From Calonectria ilicicola (Eukaryota > Ascomycota > Sordariomycetes > Hypocreales > Nectriaceae): a DNA stretch of 64,000 bases. Where the stretch lies: contig CP085833.1 of NCBI GenBank assembly GCA_020809705.1, positions 1,922,001 to 1,986,000 on the forward strand. The letters are read 5' to 3'. A program made the position numbers and the translations under genes. The notes beneath the pieces were generated by a model. The model had not been told where the DNA came from, made no database searches, and saw only the letters and a list, made by a program, of their open reading frames with translations. Below are positions 49,962 to 60,838 of the stretch, piece after piece. Each line of letters starts with the position of its first letter. Within the stretch, counting starts at the first letter, position 1.

Positions 49962-50762
49962 ATGACCCATCTCGCCAACGAGTCCTCCCCCCTTCTCCCT
50001 GCCGAGCCTGCCACCGAGCACGCCCATCAACAACAGGTCGCCCTCTACCCCCGCAAGTCCCAGCATGAGGAGTGCCATCTCGACTACAGCGACATCCTCC
50101 GCGACATCATCATTGGCTTCTCCGATGGTTTGACTGTGCCCTTTGCCCTGACGGCAGGCCTGTCCTCGCTCGGCAGCGCGAAGGTCGTCATCATTGCTGG
50201 CCTCGCCGAGCTCTTCTCGGGCATGATCAGCATGGGTCTCGGTGCCTACCTGGCCGCCGTCACCGAGCGTGACCGTTACCACTCCCAGGCCGAGAAGGAG
50301 GCCTATGAGATCCGCAACATGCCCGAAGCCGAGCGCGACGGCGTCTACTCCATCCTCGAGAAATACCATGTCTCGCGTAGTGCCGCCACCCCCTTGGTAG
50401 ATGAGCTGTGCAAGAACCCTGATCAATTTGTCCGCTTCATGATGGACTTTGGCCTCAAGCTCGAGCAGCCCAACGTGCATCAAGCCTGGATCTCAGCTGT
50501 CACCATGGGCCTGAGCTACTTCATTGGTGGTCTCATCCCCATGATTCCGTACTTCGTCATGGAACGCGTTCGAGAGGCCCTCTGGGTCTCCATCGGCATC
50601 ACGGTTGTCGTGCTCCTCGTCTTTGGCTACGTGAAGAACTTTGTTGCCATCCGAAACCACAAGGCAGGTCTCTGGGGCGCCATCCAGACCCTGGTTATCG
50701 GTCTCATGGCTGCTGGAACTAGCTACGCCATTGTCAGAGGCTTGGATCGACAGGATTCATAA
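49962..50762 (+). CDS. CCC1: vacuolar iron transporter (Ccc1/VIT1 family)
   Basis: A 266-aa single-exon membrane protein that moves Fe2+ (and probably Mn2+) from cytosol into the vacuole. The first conserved segment, DILRDIIIGFSDGLTVPFAL, starts near residue 45, followed by GLAELFSGMISMGLGAYLA. The cytosolic metal-binding stretch is present (AEKEAYEIRNMPEAERDGVY and FMMDFGLKL). Further helices follow at AWISAVTMGLSYFIGGLIPM and ALWVSIGITVVVLLVFGYV, with a last helix at AIQTLVIGLMAAGTSYAIV. Five helices and the Glu-rich loop are as expected for the family. The N-terminus carries ESSPLLP, a dileucine-type vacuolar sorting candidate. Iron-dependent control is likely from family knowledge. Confidence 0.95.
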   Translation: MTHLANESSPLLPAEPATEHAHQQQVALYPRKSQHEECHLDYSDILRDIIIGFSDGLTVPFALTAGLSSLGSAKVVIIAGLAELFSGMISMGLGAYLAAVTERDRYHSQAEKEAYEIRNMPEAERDGVYSILEKYHVSRSAATPLVDELCKNPDQFVRFMMDFGLKLEQPNVHQAWISAVTMGLSYFIGGLIPMIPYFVMERVREALWVSIGITVVVLLVFGYVKNFVAIRNHKAGLWGAIQTLVIGLMAAGTSYAIVRGLDRQDS

Positions 50763-52067
50763 AACATGGGGATTTTACTAGACTACTGCTTTAAGGGGGT
50801 GTGTGCATGAAACGGCGAGCATTGACTTGCCACAAAGGATCGGCGTTGACGGTTTTTGGACGGTGATTAGGTTATTGGTTTGGGTATTTATTTGGTTCGG
50901 ATCGGCATCAAGAACAGCACTGCTTGTTTGGGTTGGCATGGATATTTAGGGCACTGGAACAAACAACTCTAGAAAAAGAGTTTGTAAGATAGATGGGACA
51001 CCCCTCATGATTGAATGAATAAAACGGGACAATTGGGATTCTACTCGAAAATAAATTTTACTCTTACGACCTGATGTGACACATTTCAAACAGTTAGTAG
51101 TATCCTTTGTTCATTGGGGGACGCTGCGGGAGCTGCACTGACCTGAGGAGAAGAGGGGTGAAGCCATCGCCCTTTACAGAATGATCGGAATTGAGTTATC
51201 CCGCCTCGTAGAGTGAACCCCACGAAGACAAGGACGCCGCGTATCGCACTTCAGTTGTATTCCCAACCAGCCTCGCAAAGACTTCCCATAGAGACCTGGG
51301 TCACACACCCGTCTTCCCCTTACGGGTATACACGAGGGCGCCCAGGCTCCGAGATTTCTGATGTCATTTGCAAACGTCGAGTGACGCAGGGCCATCACTG
51401 GCAGACCTCGAGCCAAGCCAAAAAGGCAAGGCCGAGATGGTGGTGAAGCATACTCCGAATTTCCCACATGCAAGATGAGAACAAGCGAACAGGGTTCGTT
51501 GTTTTTATGAGAGACCTGGCTTGCACCAGGTCTCTCTGTTTGTAGCATGGAAACGCAGCGTTGAAAAGGGCGATGGCTTGAAGAGAAAAGAAAAGCAAGA
51601 ACTCTCACGAGTTGAGAATTTTTGACATGACTGTGTTGGTGATTACGTAAGGCGCCCCGCTTGCAGCCTCAGGGTAGCATATTCACCAGTGAACCTAAGT
51701 AGCCCATGTTTGACATAGAATGAAAGTACACCCCGATTTTTTTTGGTTGATTTGATAAATGATCGACAATTTCGCCATTGTTATTATTATTAGTTAAATA
51801 AGTAGTGGTTTAAAAAAAAATAAGGTCAGTCTGATAAGCGTGTCATCGATAATCTGATAACAGCTTCTCTTTTTTTTCTTTTTTTTTGACAGCCGCTACT
51901 GTAGGATCTTTTGTAAGACAAGGTCTGAGTTGGCTTAACTCAGAAATTGCTTCTGCTAACATATTAAATGTGATCACGGGACCGTTGATCTCACTACAAA
52001 AACCCCTTTTGATCCTCAGAGTTAAAATCGACACGAAATTTGTCCTATTAGTAGGTTTGCTTATTGA
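50763..52067. other. convergent intergenic region with a perfect inverted repeat
   Basis: This 1.3-kb stretch lies between the 3' ends of the iron transporter and the Zn2Cys6 regulator. The only structure is the perfect inverted repeat at 51509-51536. The remainder is AT-rich, with poly-A and poly-T tracts (about 51810-51820 and 51868-51888). No gene was seen. Confidence 0.45.
51509..51536. repeat. perfect 11-bp inverted repeat with 6-nt loop
   Basis: gagagacctgg is followed after six bases by its exact complement ccaggtctctc. Transcribed, it would form a stable stem-loop. It stands alone in non-coding DNA, about 750 nt past the iron transporter stop. It could be a transcription-end structure, a protein-binding palindrome or a transposon relic; there is no other evidence. 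Confidence 0.75.
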
Positions 52068-54099
52068 CTAAACATTTTTTGGGTAGCCCACTGGAACCCC
52101 TTCAGGTCCTGAGGGCATCTCGAATGGACACAATACTACGCTGCCCGCTTCCTCATTTGACTTCGCCATGAATGGTCCCTTGAGTTCCATCGTGGCCATA
52201 AGATCTTGGACCTATGTTTGAGTATGTTAGTATTGCACTGCTATAATAAATAAAACACGTGTTGAGATGTCTCACCCTGTTCACCGCTGATGGATCAATG
52301 CCTGTTCTTTGAATCGCATGGGCCATCTGAACGGCAAGCGAGGCAGTCACAGGGTTCTGGCTACCAATCGCAATCATCAAATCCATTAGAGCCCCCATTT
52401 TGGCCTCGCTGTGTCGGTTTCCAGAGTCGATAAAATCTTCCATAAAGACAAACCCTGCCATGTATGCCGCAAACGCCACTAACGGGTTGCGGAACATGGC
52501 ATTCACATCGGCTAGCGAGGCAACGATGCGAAAGATTTCCTCGGCGGCGGGGATAAGACGCACTTCAGTGTTAGAAAATATCTCTCGTGGAATATCATAC
52601 TTTTTCGCCCTTGCGACACCACTGCGATGTAGGCAGATTGTTGCAACATGCAACTGGAGGTTGATTGATACGGCCTCCCGACAAGTGTTGTCTTCAGGAT
52701 GACGAAGTCTGTCAGGAAGCGTGATGAATGTTGCTGCTAAACCGTTGTTTAGGTCTTGGTGCCGTTTCCAAAAGATACTCGTCGCCACATCTTTGGGATT
52801 GGGGTCCTCATGGGGGTGGTAGGTATGGTCGAGGCATTCGTGGAATAGATGCGCTGCTAAAATCCTGCAGGCGTAGACTGAATACTGCCCCTTGTCGTAT
52901 TGAGTAAGAGCTTCAGCTACTGTGAATGACTTCTCTTCCATGCTGAGTTGAAAGGCTTCCTCAGATGCAGGGAGAAGAGTTTTTATCTGCAGGGATTAGC
53001 AGCTGATCCCGAGAACGTAGGTGTATTGAATTCTCACACGTTGAATGTCTAACAAGCAGGGCCACCCAGTAGTACTGCTAGTATAGCGATCTGAACAAAA
53101 TACTGCCCACATTGTCCGCCTGCGTTCCTCTAGTTCACACCAGTCTTTGGGTGGGGGTAATATCGGTCCCATCCCGCTCTCTCCGTCAAGTTGGTGCAAT
53201 CCCAGGATTTGTGCCAGGCGAACGCCCTTGGAAGTGCTCATCGAGGAGCGCGAAAACCACAGACTCTTTACTTCAAACTGTGCCATAAGAATGCAGCACT
53301 GGACATGAGCGAGCGTGACAAAGTGCTCTCCCTCTCCCTACGACGTTGCGTTAGCGTGTTCATTGGCCCCAGGCTCTGACAAACCTTTAGCTCATCCGCC
53401 TCAAAGTAGTAACGGGCTCTTCTATAAAACGGTTGCGCGTACGGCGTATGCGATTGGGATATTAGTGCAGCCATGGCCATGACAATGTATTGAAGACACA
53501 TGGGGGGCTGCATGTGAGGTGGAAGATAGAGTGAAGCAAGATATCGTGATGGATGAATCATGGGCGAATCAGAGTGAAGACTTGTAAAATAGAGGGCCGT
53601 TCTATCGAATACCCATATTAGTACATCTTCTTAGTGGTATTTGGGCTGTTTGGAACTGTTAGCTTACAGTTCTTCAAGAACAGGCTCTGGTGGTCGCTGC
53701 TCGAACCGGCCAGTCTCAACCAATTCATCTTCAACGGATGAGGGAGAATGTTTGGATGACGAAGAGACATTGTCTTGACCAGATTTTAATCGGTATTCCA
53801 AATCCTCTACCCCCCGGCGATCAGCGTTCATATAATGGCAGTGGGGATAACTGGCTTGGGGATGGTAGAAATGGACCCCGCATACTTAGTCTAGCCTCCA
53901 GCTCCTTCACCTTTGGCCGCGTCGCCGTTATAACTTGTTTCTTGCGTGAAGTCGGATACTGACACTTCGTCTCAGTTTGTGCGCATCTTGTGCACCCACT
54001 CTCGAGCCGATCACACTTGAGTTTCCGGCCTCTACATTCGAAGCAGGAAAACGGCATTAGTAAGCCGTCGCCGCCCCCAAACCTCGACCCCTCCGCCAT
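52068..54099 (-). CDS. Zn2Cys6 fungal-specific transcription factor
   Basis: Six exons, 54099-53886, 53806-53668, 53601-53385, 53337-53038, 52986-52276 and 52211-52068, encode 574 aa with every junction in frame. The zinc cluster has perfect C-x2-C-x6-C-x6-C-x2-C-x6-C spacing (first Cys at residue 19; [18 protein letters not shown]). A coiled-coil linker follows ([18 protein letters not shown]). The middle-homology domain runs through [50 protein letters not shown] and the [16 protein letters not shown] motif. Introns 1-3 have good signals; intron 2 has a TACTAAT branch site. The start at 54099 is chosen over an in-frame ATG at 54138. It is a pathway-specific type of regulator with unknown targets. 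Confidence 0.9.
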
Positions 54100-54791
54100 T
54101 TTGCGGTAAGATGTTATTTCGGTAAGTAAAGCTGGCAAGCAGAGCTATTCTTCATAGAAATTTCATCCAGAATAACGGTAGTAATAAAGAACCTTGAAGA
54201 AGCGCGGAGCTGCCGGATATCTGCTTGCTAATGCGGGTTGAGTGGCAACGATGCTCAAGGGTAGTTCATGATGGGGTAGGGTGGCGAGGATCAGATCAGA
54301 TGCTCCACTGAGCGCTCAAGATAGCGAGTGGGGTCGCTACCTAAATGCAGGTCATAGCATTGTTCGACCTCGCTGAGCGCGGCCAACCTGCCTCTTCCAG
54401 ACTTGATGATACCTCATCGCCTAGAAGGGAATTTTATTTACCAAGAAATCGCGGGTTAGTGAATTTAATTTAATATCATTTTTCGATCATTTTTCATATT
54501 CACATCAAAGTTCAGGCACAAGTGTCGAAATAAGCTCAACTGCAACGATTATATTGCAACCCTTTTTAAATAATAAGTAGTAACATGTACTAAGAAGTTT
54601 AAAATGAATGTATCTAAAAAAGAAAAGCAAATGTAAATGCAATGCAAAACCCAAAACCCGAAAACCCAAACCATGAATCCGCGTCGCCATGCTGCAATCT
54701 CAAGGAAGGTAGTCTGTATCCATCTCTATTCCCCTCTGGAGGGCTGCAAATTCCCCTCTAGGGGGCCAAAAGAATAAACCCAGCTGGTCGC
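54100..54791. other. intergenic region between regulator and cupredoxin gene
   Basis: This 692-nt stretch is upstream of the Zn2Cys6 regulator and downstream of the cupredoxin stop. It is AT-rich at 54430-54640. A short imperfect aaaacccaaa-type run occurs near 54646-54670 but is not long enough to be telomeric. No gene was seen. Confidence 0.45.
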
Positions 54792-55346
54792 TTACAGACC
54801 AGAGAGGGGGTTGGGGTTGGCGATGATGCTACCGCCCTGGACAACAGGAGGAATGATGGTCTTGCCAGAGGCAGCAGCGAGATCCCGGAACTTGCCAATG
54901 CTGTGGGCATTGTCGTTGAAGTTCTGGTTGATGACACCAACCATCTTCTGCTGGCAGTGGTTGCCCTGGGGGCAGTAGTACCAGATGGGGGCGCTGTCGT
55001 CAACAACCACGGCGGTGAAGACGTTGGGGGCCTGGTTCTCCGTGGTGAAGAAGTTGAAGCCGGCGAAGAAGCCCTCGCCAGAGGCGGAGGGGGCGCAAGG
55101 CGAGTTGAAATCAGCCTGGGCGACGGAGTGGTTCGTGGGAAGGAAGTGCCACTCAATAACGTCACCCTTGGGAGCGACAACGTTGTCGGGGTCGAAGTTG
55201 AGACCGCCGCGGCCGACGGCGATGGTGTGAGTGACACCAGTAAGAGTGACGGTGCCATCGGGGTACTCGTACTCAGTGGGAGTGGGCGCAGCGGAAACGC
55301 TGGCGGCGAGGAGGAGAGCGGCAGAGAGAGTCTTGAAGGAGAACAT
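54792..55346 (-). CDS. secreted cupredoxin-like copper protein
   Basis: A 184-aa single-exon protein with a clear signal peptide (MFSFKTLSAALLLAASVSAA). The start at 55346 is used because an in-frame ATG at 55388 would place it behind non-signal residues. The mature domain is a plastocyanin/azurin-like fold with a complete type 1 copper set: H73 (FLPTNHSVAQADF), C125 (WYYCPQGNHC), H130 and M135 (QQKMVGVIN). It is related to fungal extracellular serine-rich and cupredoxin proteins, which are often highly expressed at the surface. There is no GPI signal or long Ser/Gly tail at the C-terminus, so it is probably released. The leader and promoter contain tgttgt-type runs (about 55437-55475). Confidence 0.9.
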   Translation of the reverse strand: MFSFKTLSAALLLAASVSAAPTPTEYEYPDGTVTLTGVTHTIAVGRGGLNFDPDNVVAPKGDVIEWHFLPTNHSVAQADFNSPCAPSASGEGFFAGFNFFTTENQAPNVFTAVVVDDSAPIWYYCPQGNHCQQKMVGVINQNFNDNAHSIGKFRDLAAASGKTIIPPVVQGGSIIANPNPLSGL

Positions 55347-56653
55347 TTTGGATATTGGTTGTAAGTGGGTATTGATTGATGAAGTCAAGAAAGTTGAGAC
55401 TGAACAAGTCTTTAAAGGAAGAGGTAGGTGTTTGTGATTGTTGAAGTGTTGAAGTGGTTGTTGTAGTTGTTGTTGTGATGCTGATGAGAATAATGTTGAT
55501 TTGAGCCGACATGCCCTCCCATTATATACACAATTTCCACATCGTCGCCTCCCAGACTTCCAGGTGAGGCTCTTTTGCCATGCTCATCACATCTACCCTC
55601 AGCCCCCCGGAAGGTAGCATTGCCATCATTTTCGTCGAGCTTCAGCCCTGCTGTGCTCTTCTCATCGGCGTCCTAAGCCGCCCCTGCCGGATAGGTGGTG
55701 TCGGTAGTCGAGCCCTGGAAGGGCCGAGTCAGCACTGCCGCCCTGAGGAATTGTCATTCGCCCGAATGTCGAAATTTTTAGGGTCTGTCAGCATTGGTGT
55801 ATTAGGGATGCTTACATTTTAGCATGCGCAAACGACCTGGTGTGCATGTCGAGTAAGCGTGGCCAGCGGCTAGCCCCCAAATTTGTCTAGGCCAAGGTTG
55901 CTGCGCCCCTCCAACTTTGCCATGCGGGATCTCTATTAAACCTGGGGAAGAGGGTTGGGCCCGCCCTACGGCGGCCGACCTTTTTGCTAGAAAGGGAATA
56001 GGATTGCATATTTTTAGGATGGACTGGGTAAACTCCCAGGATGATCCCCCAACCACATGCTGCCGCATGCCCCATTTGGATGAGTTGGGTTTGATGTCAT
56101 GCACAACGCACTGGTGTGTTTGTTATTGTATTTGCGATCTTGAATCTGCATGATGTGCAAGTCAGGCAGTCATCAAAAACAATGTCAATACCAAAGTCCT
56201 ATGGCCATGCCTCGATCACTCATGACCTCAAGGTGCGTACGGGCGTTGTTCCCCGCGAGCCTTGTCCGCACCGACGTCGATTGCAATTTGGAAACGAGCT
56301 GGTAGGATATCTTGAAGCCTCGGGCGCAATATTGTTACTTAGGAAACTGCAAAAAATCGTTGAATCCGTGAGCTTCAAGGTTACATGTCGCAAGTAAGCT
56401 AAAATCCATCATCCCATTGCTCTCACTCAGCACCGCCTAAGAACCACGATCGACAATTGGCCAATTGCACATGTGGAAAAGCTACGTCAGGATGTTCGGC
56501 AAATTCCAGGGTCACGTTTTGTGTGCATACCCAAGTGGCCTGCACCTCATTTTGATGCCGGCAAACTACGGATTGGGTCTCGATCTGCCGTCCCTCCCGA
56601 ATGTTACATTTGAGGTGGGTGCAAATGGCCCAGAATAGAAGTTGGCACGTAGA

Positions 56654-56684
56654 CCGGCCACCTAGCCGGCCACCTAACCGGCCT
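56654..56684. repeat. 12-nt tandem repeat, about 2.6 copies
   Basis: The unit ccggccaccta plus one variable base (g or a) is repeated head to tail. Each unit contains the palindrome ccgg and its neighbour ggcc. Confidence 0.7.
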
Positions 56685-58373
56685 CTACTCTAATTTCGAA
56701 GCCTCGTCATAGCCCTAACAGCTGGCAAGGATAGGCCATCGGCATGCTGACCAAGATTGTATGGGACTTTTATTAACCTTCGCCTTGCCCGGATGCCTGA
56801 CTTTGTCAGTTGAACCTTGCGGACCTCGTGGCCAATAAGTGAGGGATATGCCTTACTGTTGTACGACTGTAAGCGGCTTTTGTCGAAGCTGAACAACATT
56901 GCACATGATTACCATCGGCAGAGTGGGACTACTTCTAAGCAGTGACTGCTGCTCATTCGGCAGAATGTTTCCGTGCGCCCAATCCCTACAGCGTAATCGA
57001 TCTCAACGTGCATATATCTACGTCCATGAGGCCTCTCCAAGTCCTACTTCAGGATATTTACTCCATTGTAGCATCGTTGCGTCGTCAGCATTGTTTCTCC
57101 GCCCCCAAGAAATCTTGAATCCTAAAATCCCTAGTCGAATAAAACTGCAACGAAGGATGTGCCACATGGTCTAGACCTGAAAGACTTGCGTATGCTCCTG
57201 CAGACCTGAACCTAGGCCTTGAAAGACTTATCCACGCTGTATAAAACAGGCCGACCCTTTTCCAAGCGAGTATATTCAAGGGTCCAGGCCTAAATTTAGA
57301 AAGATCAAATTTTGAGCAGGGAGCATTTGCCTTTTCCCCTTTTCTGGCGTCTTTCAACATAAATACGTTTTTGGCTGACCTTGACAATAATCAAGTCAAT
57401 GAAATTTGAGTTAAATATCCGAATAATATTTTTAACGAGATACGTGAGTTACAGCGCGTCATTGACATTGTCGAATCTAAATGGGAATGTGCGTTCCAGG
57501 CCAGGGATCCAACTATGTAATCCCCTTTGCCAGTTCTCATAATTAAATTTCTAATTCTGAATTCGTCCCTGGAGTCTACATGAAATTTTACTGAAATGTA
57601 ACTCTGAAAATATCCCGACCGTGACGCACTGTATAGTGATTCTCTGAAAGTCAGACTCACATGATGTGTCGCTCCGTTTAATACTGCTGCCGTGAAGCGG
57701 AAATCCGCTGCCAATGGAGCTCTTCCGGCTTTTAACCGCTTTTGATTCTAATTTTAGCGCATTCTAGAAAAGATTGCAGTTGTATAAGGATAACTCAGCT
57801 CATAATGGCGTTTGGATGGACAGTAATTGATTGGAAGATTCTTTCTCTATCAAACTTGTAACTTCAATAATTTAGTATTTTCTCAATGTAATATATTTTA
57901 GATTCAAAGACAAGTAACGAAGGGGTTGCTTTGCGTGTTGTAGATGAATGTGGGATTGCAGGGGTTGGCCTCGTCCCCTCTTTTATGGCCCACGACTTGG
58001 TACATTTGACTATGTGGAATTCATCATCATAGGACAAGCAGGCTCTCGGTCACTCCAATAGAGAAAACAGAGTAATCGATAATTGAGGATCGAGATTAGA
58101 TATAATTTGGGGCTAGAGAGGGATGCTGTCGCTATTGCGTGGAACCAGAGGCTGTCCGGGGGATGAAAATGGCCCCCTAATATTTCCCCAAAGTCATTAG
58201 CAAAAGTCGAACAAGGTAGAATTAACATCGTTCGCACTTCAATAAAAGAATACCGCTTATTCAAATACGACCATCAAAGTCCAATAATTACCTGGACCGC
58301 CTACCTCGCATTGCAAAGGTTGTCAAGGTCGCGTTGTGGCTAAAGTGCGCCAATACTTACATGTCAGCACGTG

Positions 58374-58929
58374 TTAGAATTTAGGATCGATGTATGCGCA
58401 CAAACTTGGATCGTAGAAGAGATGTGTCTTGTTCTCAAGGGATATGCACATGAGTGGGAGTGGAGACCAGATTTGTTGTCTTCTAGGTATATCAAGTGTT
58501 ATCCAGTATAGAGCTAAAGGTGGGAGGGCAAAAATGTTACGGATGCCAAAAGCTTTACAGTATGCGCTAAACCTTTGGTAGCATCGCATAGGGTAGGCGT
58601 CTATTGCGTCAAGAATCTCACTAAGACAGAATTGCCCCGGAAATGTGCATGTAAATGCACCACCAAATGGCCTTATCTCGTAGGAAGCATTAGGTAGTGT
58701 GTCAGCCTCAAATTAAAAGTAATTGAGACCCACAATGATAATGTATCCTGGGTAGTGCCACTAACTAAGTCTAAATCCATCGGGTTTGATAACCTTTGCT
58801 GGTGCAGTTGATAATGCGGTTCATAATGGCACGCTCGTCATCGGTAAGCAAATGACGTCGGTATGTGTAGTGGTTGAATGTGATAGATCTAAAATAAGCA
58901 ATTATCGGGGACCACCGATGGTCAGGCAT
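58374..58929 (-). other. unassigned coding-like segments, possible gene relic
   Basis: Two minus-strand segments look coding but do not splice cleanly. The first (58929-58771, 52 codons) starts MPDHRWSPIIAYFRSITF and ends at a TAG. The second (58706-58374, 110 sense codons before the stop) has no ATG at its start and includes EIRPFGGAFTCTFPGQFC and YWITLDIPRRQQIW. A gttatc donor near the end of the first and the acceptors before the second do not give matching phases. Either the exon boundaries differ from what I can see or the gene has decayed. No family was recognised. Confidence 0.35.
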
Positions 58930-59128
58930 GTGTGCTAGACCCTAGATACGTCTTCAGTGTTGCATCATGTCCAATTTATCTATGTCTATGTAGTATACAA
59001 ACGGCGTCGCGGGCATCGATGTTACCGGCGTCATCATCTCATCAAAATCCATCCCATATGCATTTTTTGTGGTGTTACATGAATAATACACGAATCTTCA
59101 TCTGGTTGTATAACAGAATTCAATCCTT

Positions 59129-60430
59129 CTAGTACGAGCCTTGCTTTTTATCATCTTCATTGTACTCAATGCCCTCTTCCCAGGCCTGCTTCTTATCTAG
59201 ACCCTGCTGTCTAAGTGAGTGCAGGACATAGTTGTTGATTTCTTCAAGCCGCCCATCTATGCTGCTGTCATACGGAGGTAGCTCAGCCATGGCCATGACG
59301 ACACTGCCCTGAGCACCCCAAGAACACGCATGTAGCTGTTCGCGTATCTGTGTGAGCAAGGCGCTGGTGTCAAGATCTGCGTATAGTCCAACTTCCCTCA
59401 TCTGCTCTAGAGTTTTGATGGTGGAAGAGACATCGCCAAATCGATTCCAATAGATTTGGGCAAGTTTGTAGAATAGGCTGGTGGAGACACCAAGCACATA
59501 AGAGGGTAGCCCAAGGGTCTTGACGCGAGGAAGGATGTTGAAGACTAGGGGAGATGGCTTAGAAAAGGCAGTATCGAGTAGGCCGAGACCGGTAGCAAGA
59601 TAGTGAGGATAAAGGGGCCCATGGACATCCATGATCATATTGGGATCATCGCAAACAAGCTCAGAGGGCTCTTTTCCAGCCCGTGACTTGGCCTCTTGCT
59701 TTTTCGACCGTCTTCCCTTCTTCGCAGCGGGCTTCGCTGGTGCCACATCAGTGATTCCCAGCTTTCCTGGAAGAGAAAAGACTTCAGTCTCCATGACTTG
59801 CCATAGCTCCAAATCGGTTTTGCAGGCTGACATCAGCACACCGACCCTTTCCTTTTCCTGGTTGCGAATCTCGGTGTACCGCTTCCATTCAGCCATCTGC
59901 TTGGCTTCGGCCTCCTCCAGGTCGATCATGCCGCTGAGAATTGGGCGCTTGGGGGCGAGTTCAAATTTGCCCAGAGATACTTCGGCAGCATGTCGTAATG
60001 ATGGAGGGTAGCGCTGTAGAAATGTCTCCCGAAATTCGCTGTCACGAGCCTGGTCAACAATTGAGCCCGCCGAGGTTCCAGAGCCAGGGCATTCCGTTTC
60101 GCCTTCCTCCCCATCCTCGCCTGGCTGTCGCTTAGGCCTGGGCATGCGACCTTGGGCAATTTCATCAAAGATGCCCTGGAAGATGGATACCTCACCTGGG
60201 GTAATTGTGGTTGGGTTGACTTCATCCTCGTTTACATGTTCCTTTGCGTCTTCTGCATTGTCCCACTCGAAAGGAATAGAGCCGTCATTCCTATTGGGGT
60301 TGGCATCCTTGGTTCGGGCCCTGGTGGCGAGAGTAGCTCGATGCACTTGAAGAAAAGAAGGAGGGCATCTGCTAACCCTAAGCAGAGTCCGGGTCTGATA
60401 TAAGAAAGGAAGATAACTGGGACGCATCAT
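59129..60430 (-). CDS. Mtf2-like mitochondrial protein
   Basis: A 433-aa single-exon protein. The N-terminus is basic and Ser/Thr-rich without acidic residues for about 40 positions (MMRPSYLPFLYQTRTLLRVS and on), a mitochondrial presequence. The C-terminal half fits the fungal Mtf2-like domain: TDLELWQVMETEVFSLPGKL, then YPHYLATGLGLLDTAFSKPS, LPSYVLGVSTSLFYKLAQIY and the ending EEINNYVLHSL. A basic Lys/Arg/Ala insert (AAKKGRRSKKQEAKSRAG) splits it. Yeast Mtf2/Nam1 acts in mitochondrial RNA processing and translation coupled to the organelle RNA polymerase; the same role is inferred here. The gene is divergent from CMR1, 408 nt apart. Confidence 0.82.
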   Translation of the reverse strand: MMRPSYLPFLYQTRTLLRVSRCPPSFLQVHRATLATRARTKDANPNRNDGSIPFEWDNAEDAKEHVNEDEVNPTTITPGEVSIFQGIFDEIAQGRMPRPKRQPGEDGEEGETECPGSGTSAGSIVDQARDSEFRETFLQRYPPSLRHAAEVSLGKFELAPKRPILSGMIDLEEAEAKQMAEWKRYTEIRNQEKERVGVLMSACKTDLELWQVMETEVFSLPGKLGITDVAPAKPAAKKGRRSKKQEAKSRAGKEPSELVCDDPNMIMDVHGPLYPHYLATGLGLLDTAFSKPSPLVFNILPRVKTLGLPSYVLGVSTSLFYKLAQIYWNRFGDVSSTIKTLEQMREVGLYADLDTSALLTQIREQLHACSWGAQGSVVMAMAELPPYDSSIDGRLEEINNYVLHSLRQQGLDKKQAWEEGIEYNEDDKKQGSY

Positions 60431-60838
60431 TAACAGGTGCGATCAAGAGATCGCTATTTTAGTAGGCAGAAGCTCGTCTCATATAAGAGACTCAGCACTT
60501 CTTATTCCTTATTTTCACCTTGAAAATTGAACCAAATAGGACAGGGGTGGGTGCTGCAGACCGGTTAAACTCCGGAATTGAAATTCGTGCTGGTTTGCGC
60601 CGCGTGACTTCGCGCCAAAATAATTTATGGAGGCGCGTTTGTCTCGCGCAGGGCGTATCCACTCCCACTAAGCTTCCCATTTCTGCCTGCGCATTCCATA
60701 CCAACCAGCTTTTTACTCGACCTCTGCCTTTCTCGGGCTCCTCTATCCCTCTTATAACCGCTAGATTGCTTTATTTTCCTACTTTTCCGGTCTTTTAGAC
60801 CCTGTCACTGCTCGTCCACCAACCTGTTCTAATTCACG
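60431..60838. promoter_or_regulatory. divergent promoter region, Mtf2-like and CMR1
   Basis: This 408-nt interval lies between two divergent start codons and must contain both promoters. The most striking element is the GC-rich E2F/MBF-like site at 60608-60620, with further cgcg-rich sequence at 60632-60651. Confidence 0.55.
60608..60620 (-). promoter_or_regulatory. E2F/MBF-like site upstream of CMR1
   Basis: Read on the minus strand this is TTTTGGCGCGAAG, which fits the E2F-type consensus TTTSSCGC and overlaps the CGCGAA core bound by yeast SBF/MBF. It lies about 220 nt before the CMR1 start. Cell-cycle control of CMR1 through it is inferred. Confidence 0.4.

Larger units (their letters stand above)
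55347..59128. other. gene-poor, AT-rich interval with coding-like fragments
   Basis: This 3.8-kb region has no intact recognisable gene. It holds a short tandem repeat (56654-56684), a cysteine-rich open segment (56428-56555) and two adjacent coding-like minus-strand segments (58374-58706 and 58771-58929). AT content is highest at 57720-57920. Degenerate genes or poorly conserved short genes are both possible. Confidence 0.4.

Noticed and set aside
49854..50483. 209-codon minus-strand open frame
   Set aside because: It is antisense to the iron transporter gene, which has all its family motifs.
53268..53601. Apparent frameshift in the Zn2Cys6 regulator near the HFVTLAHVQ segment
   Set aside because: Rereading the bases showed the expected GCTCGCTC. 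With the intron removed (53338-53384) the frame is intact.
54646..54670. aaaacccaaa-type run as telomere repeat
   Set aside because: Only two or three imperfect units with varying spacing are present, which is far too short and irregular for telomeric sequence.
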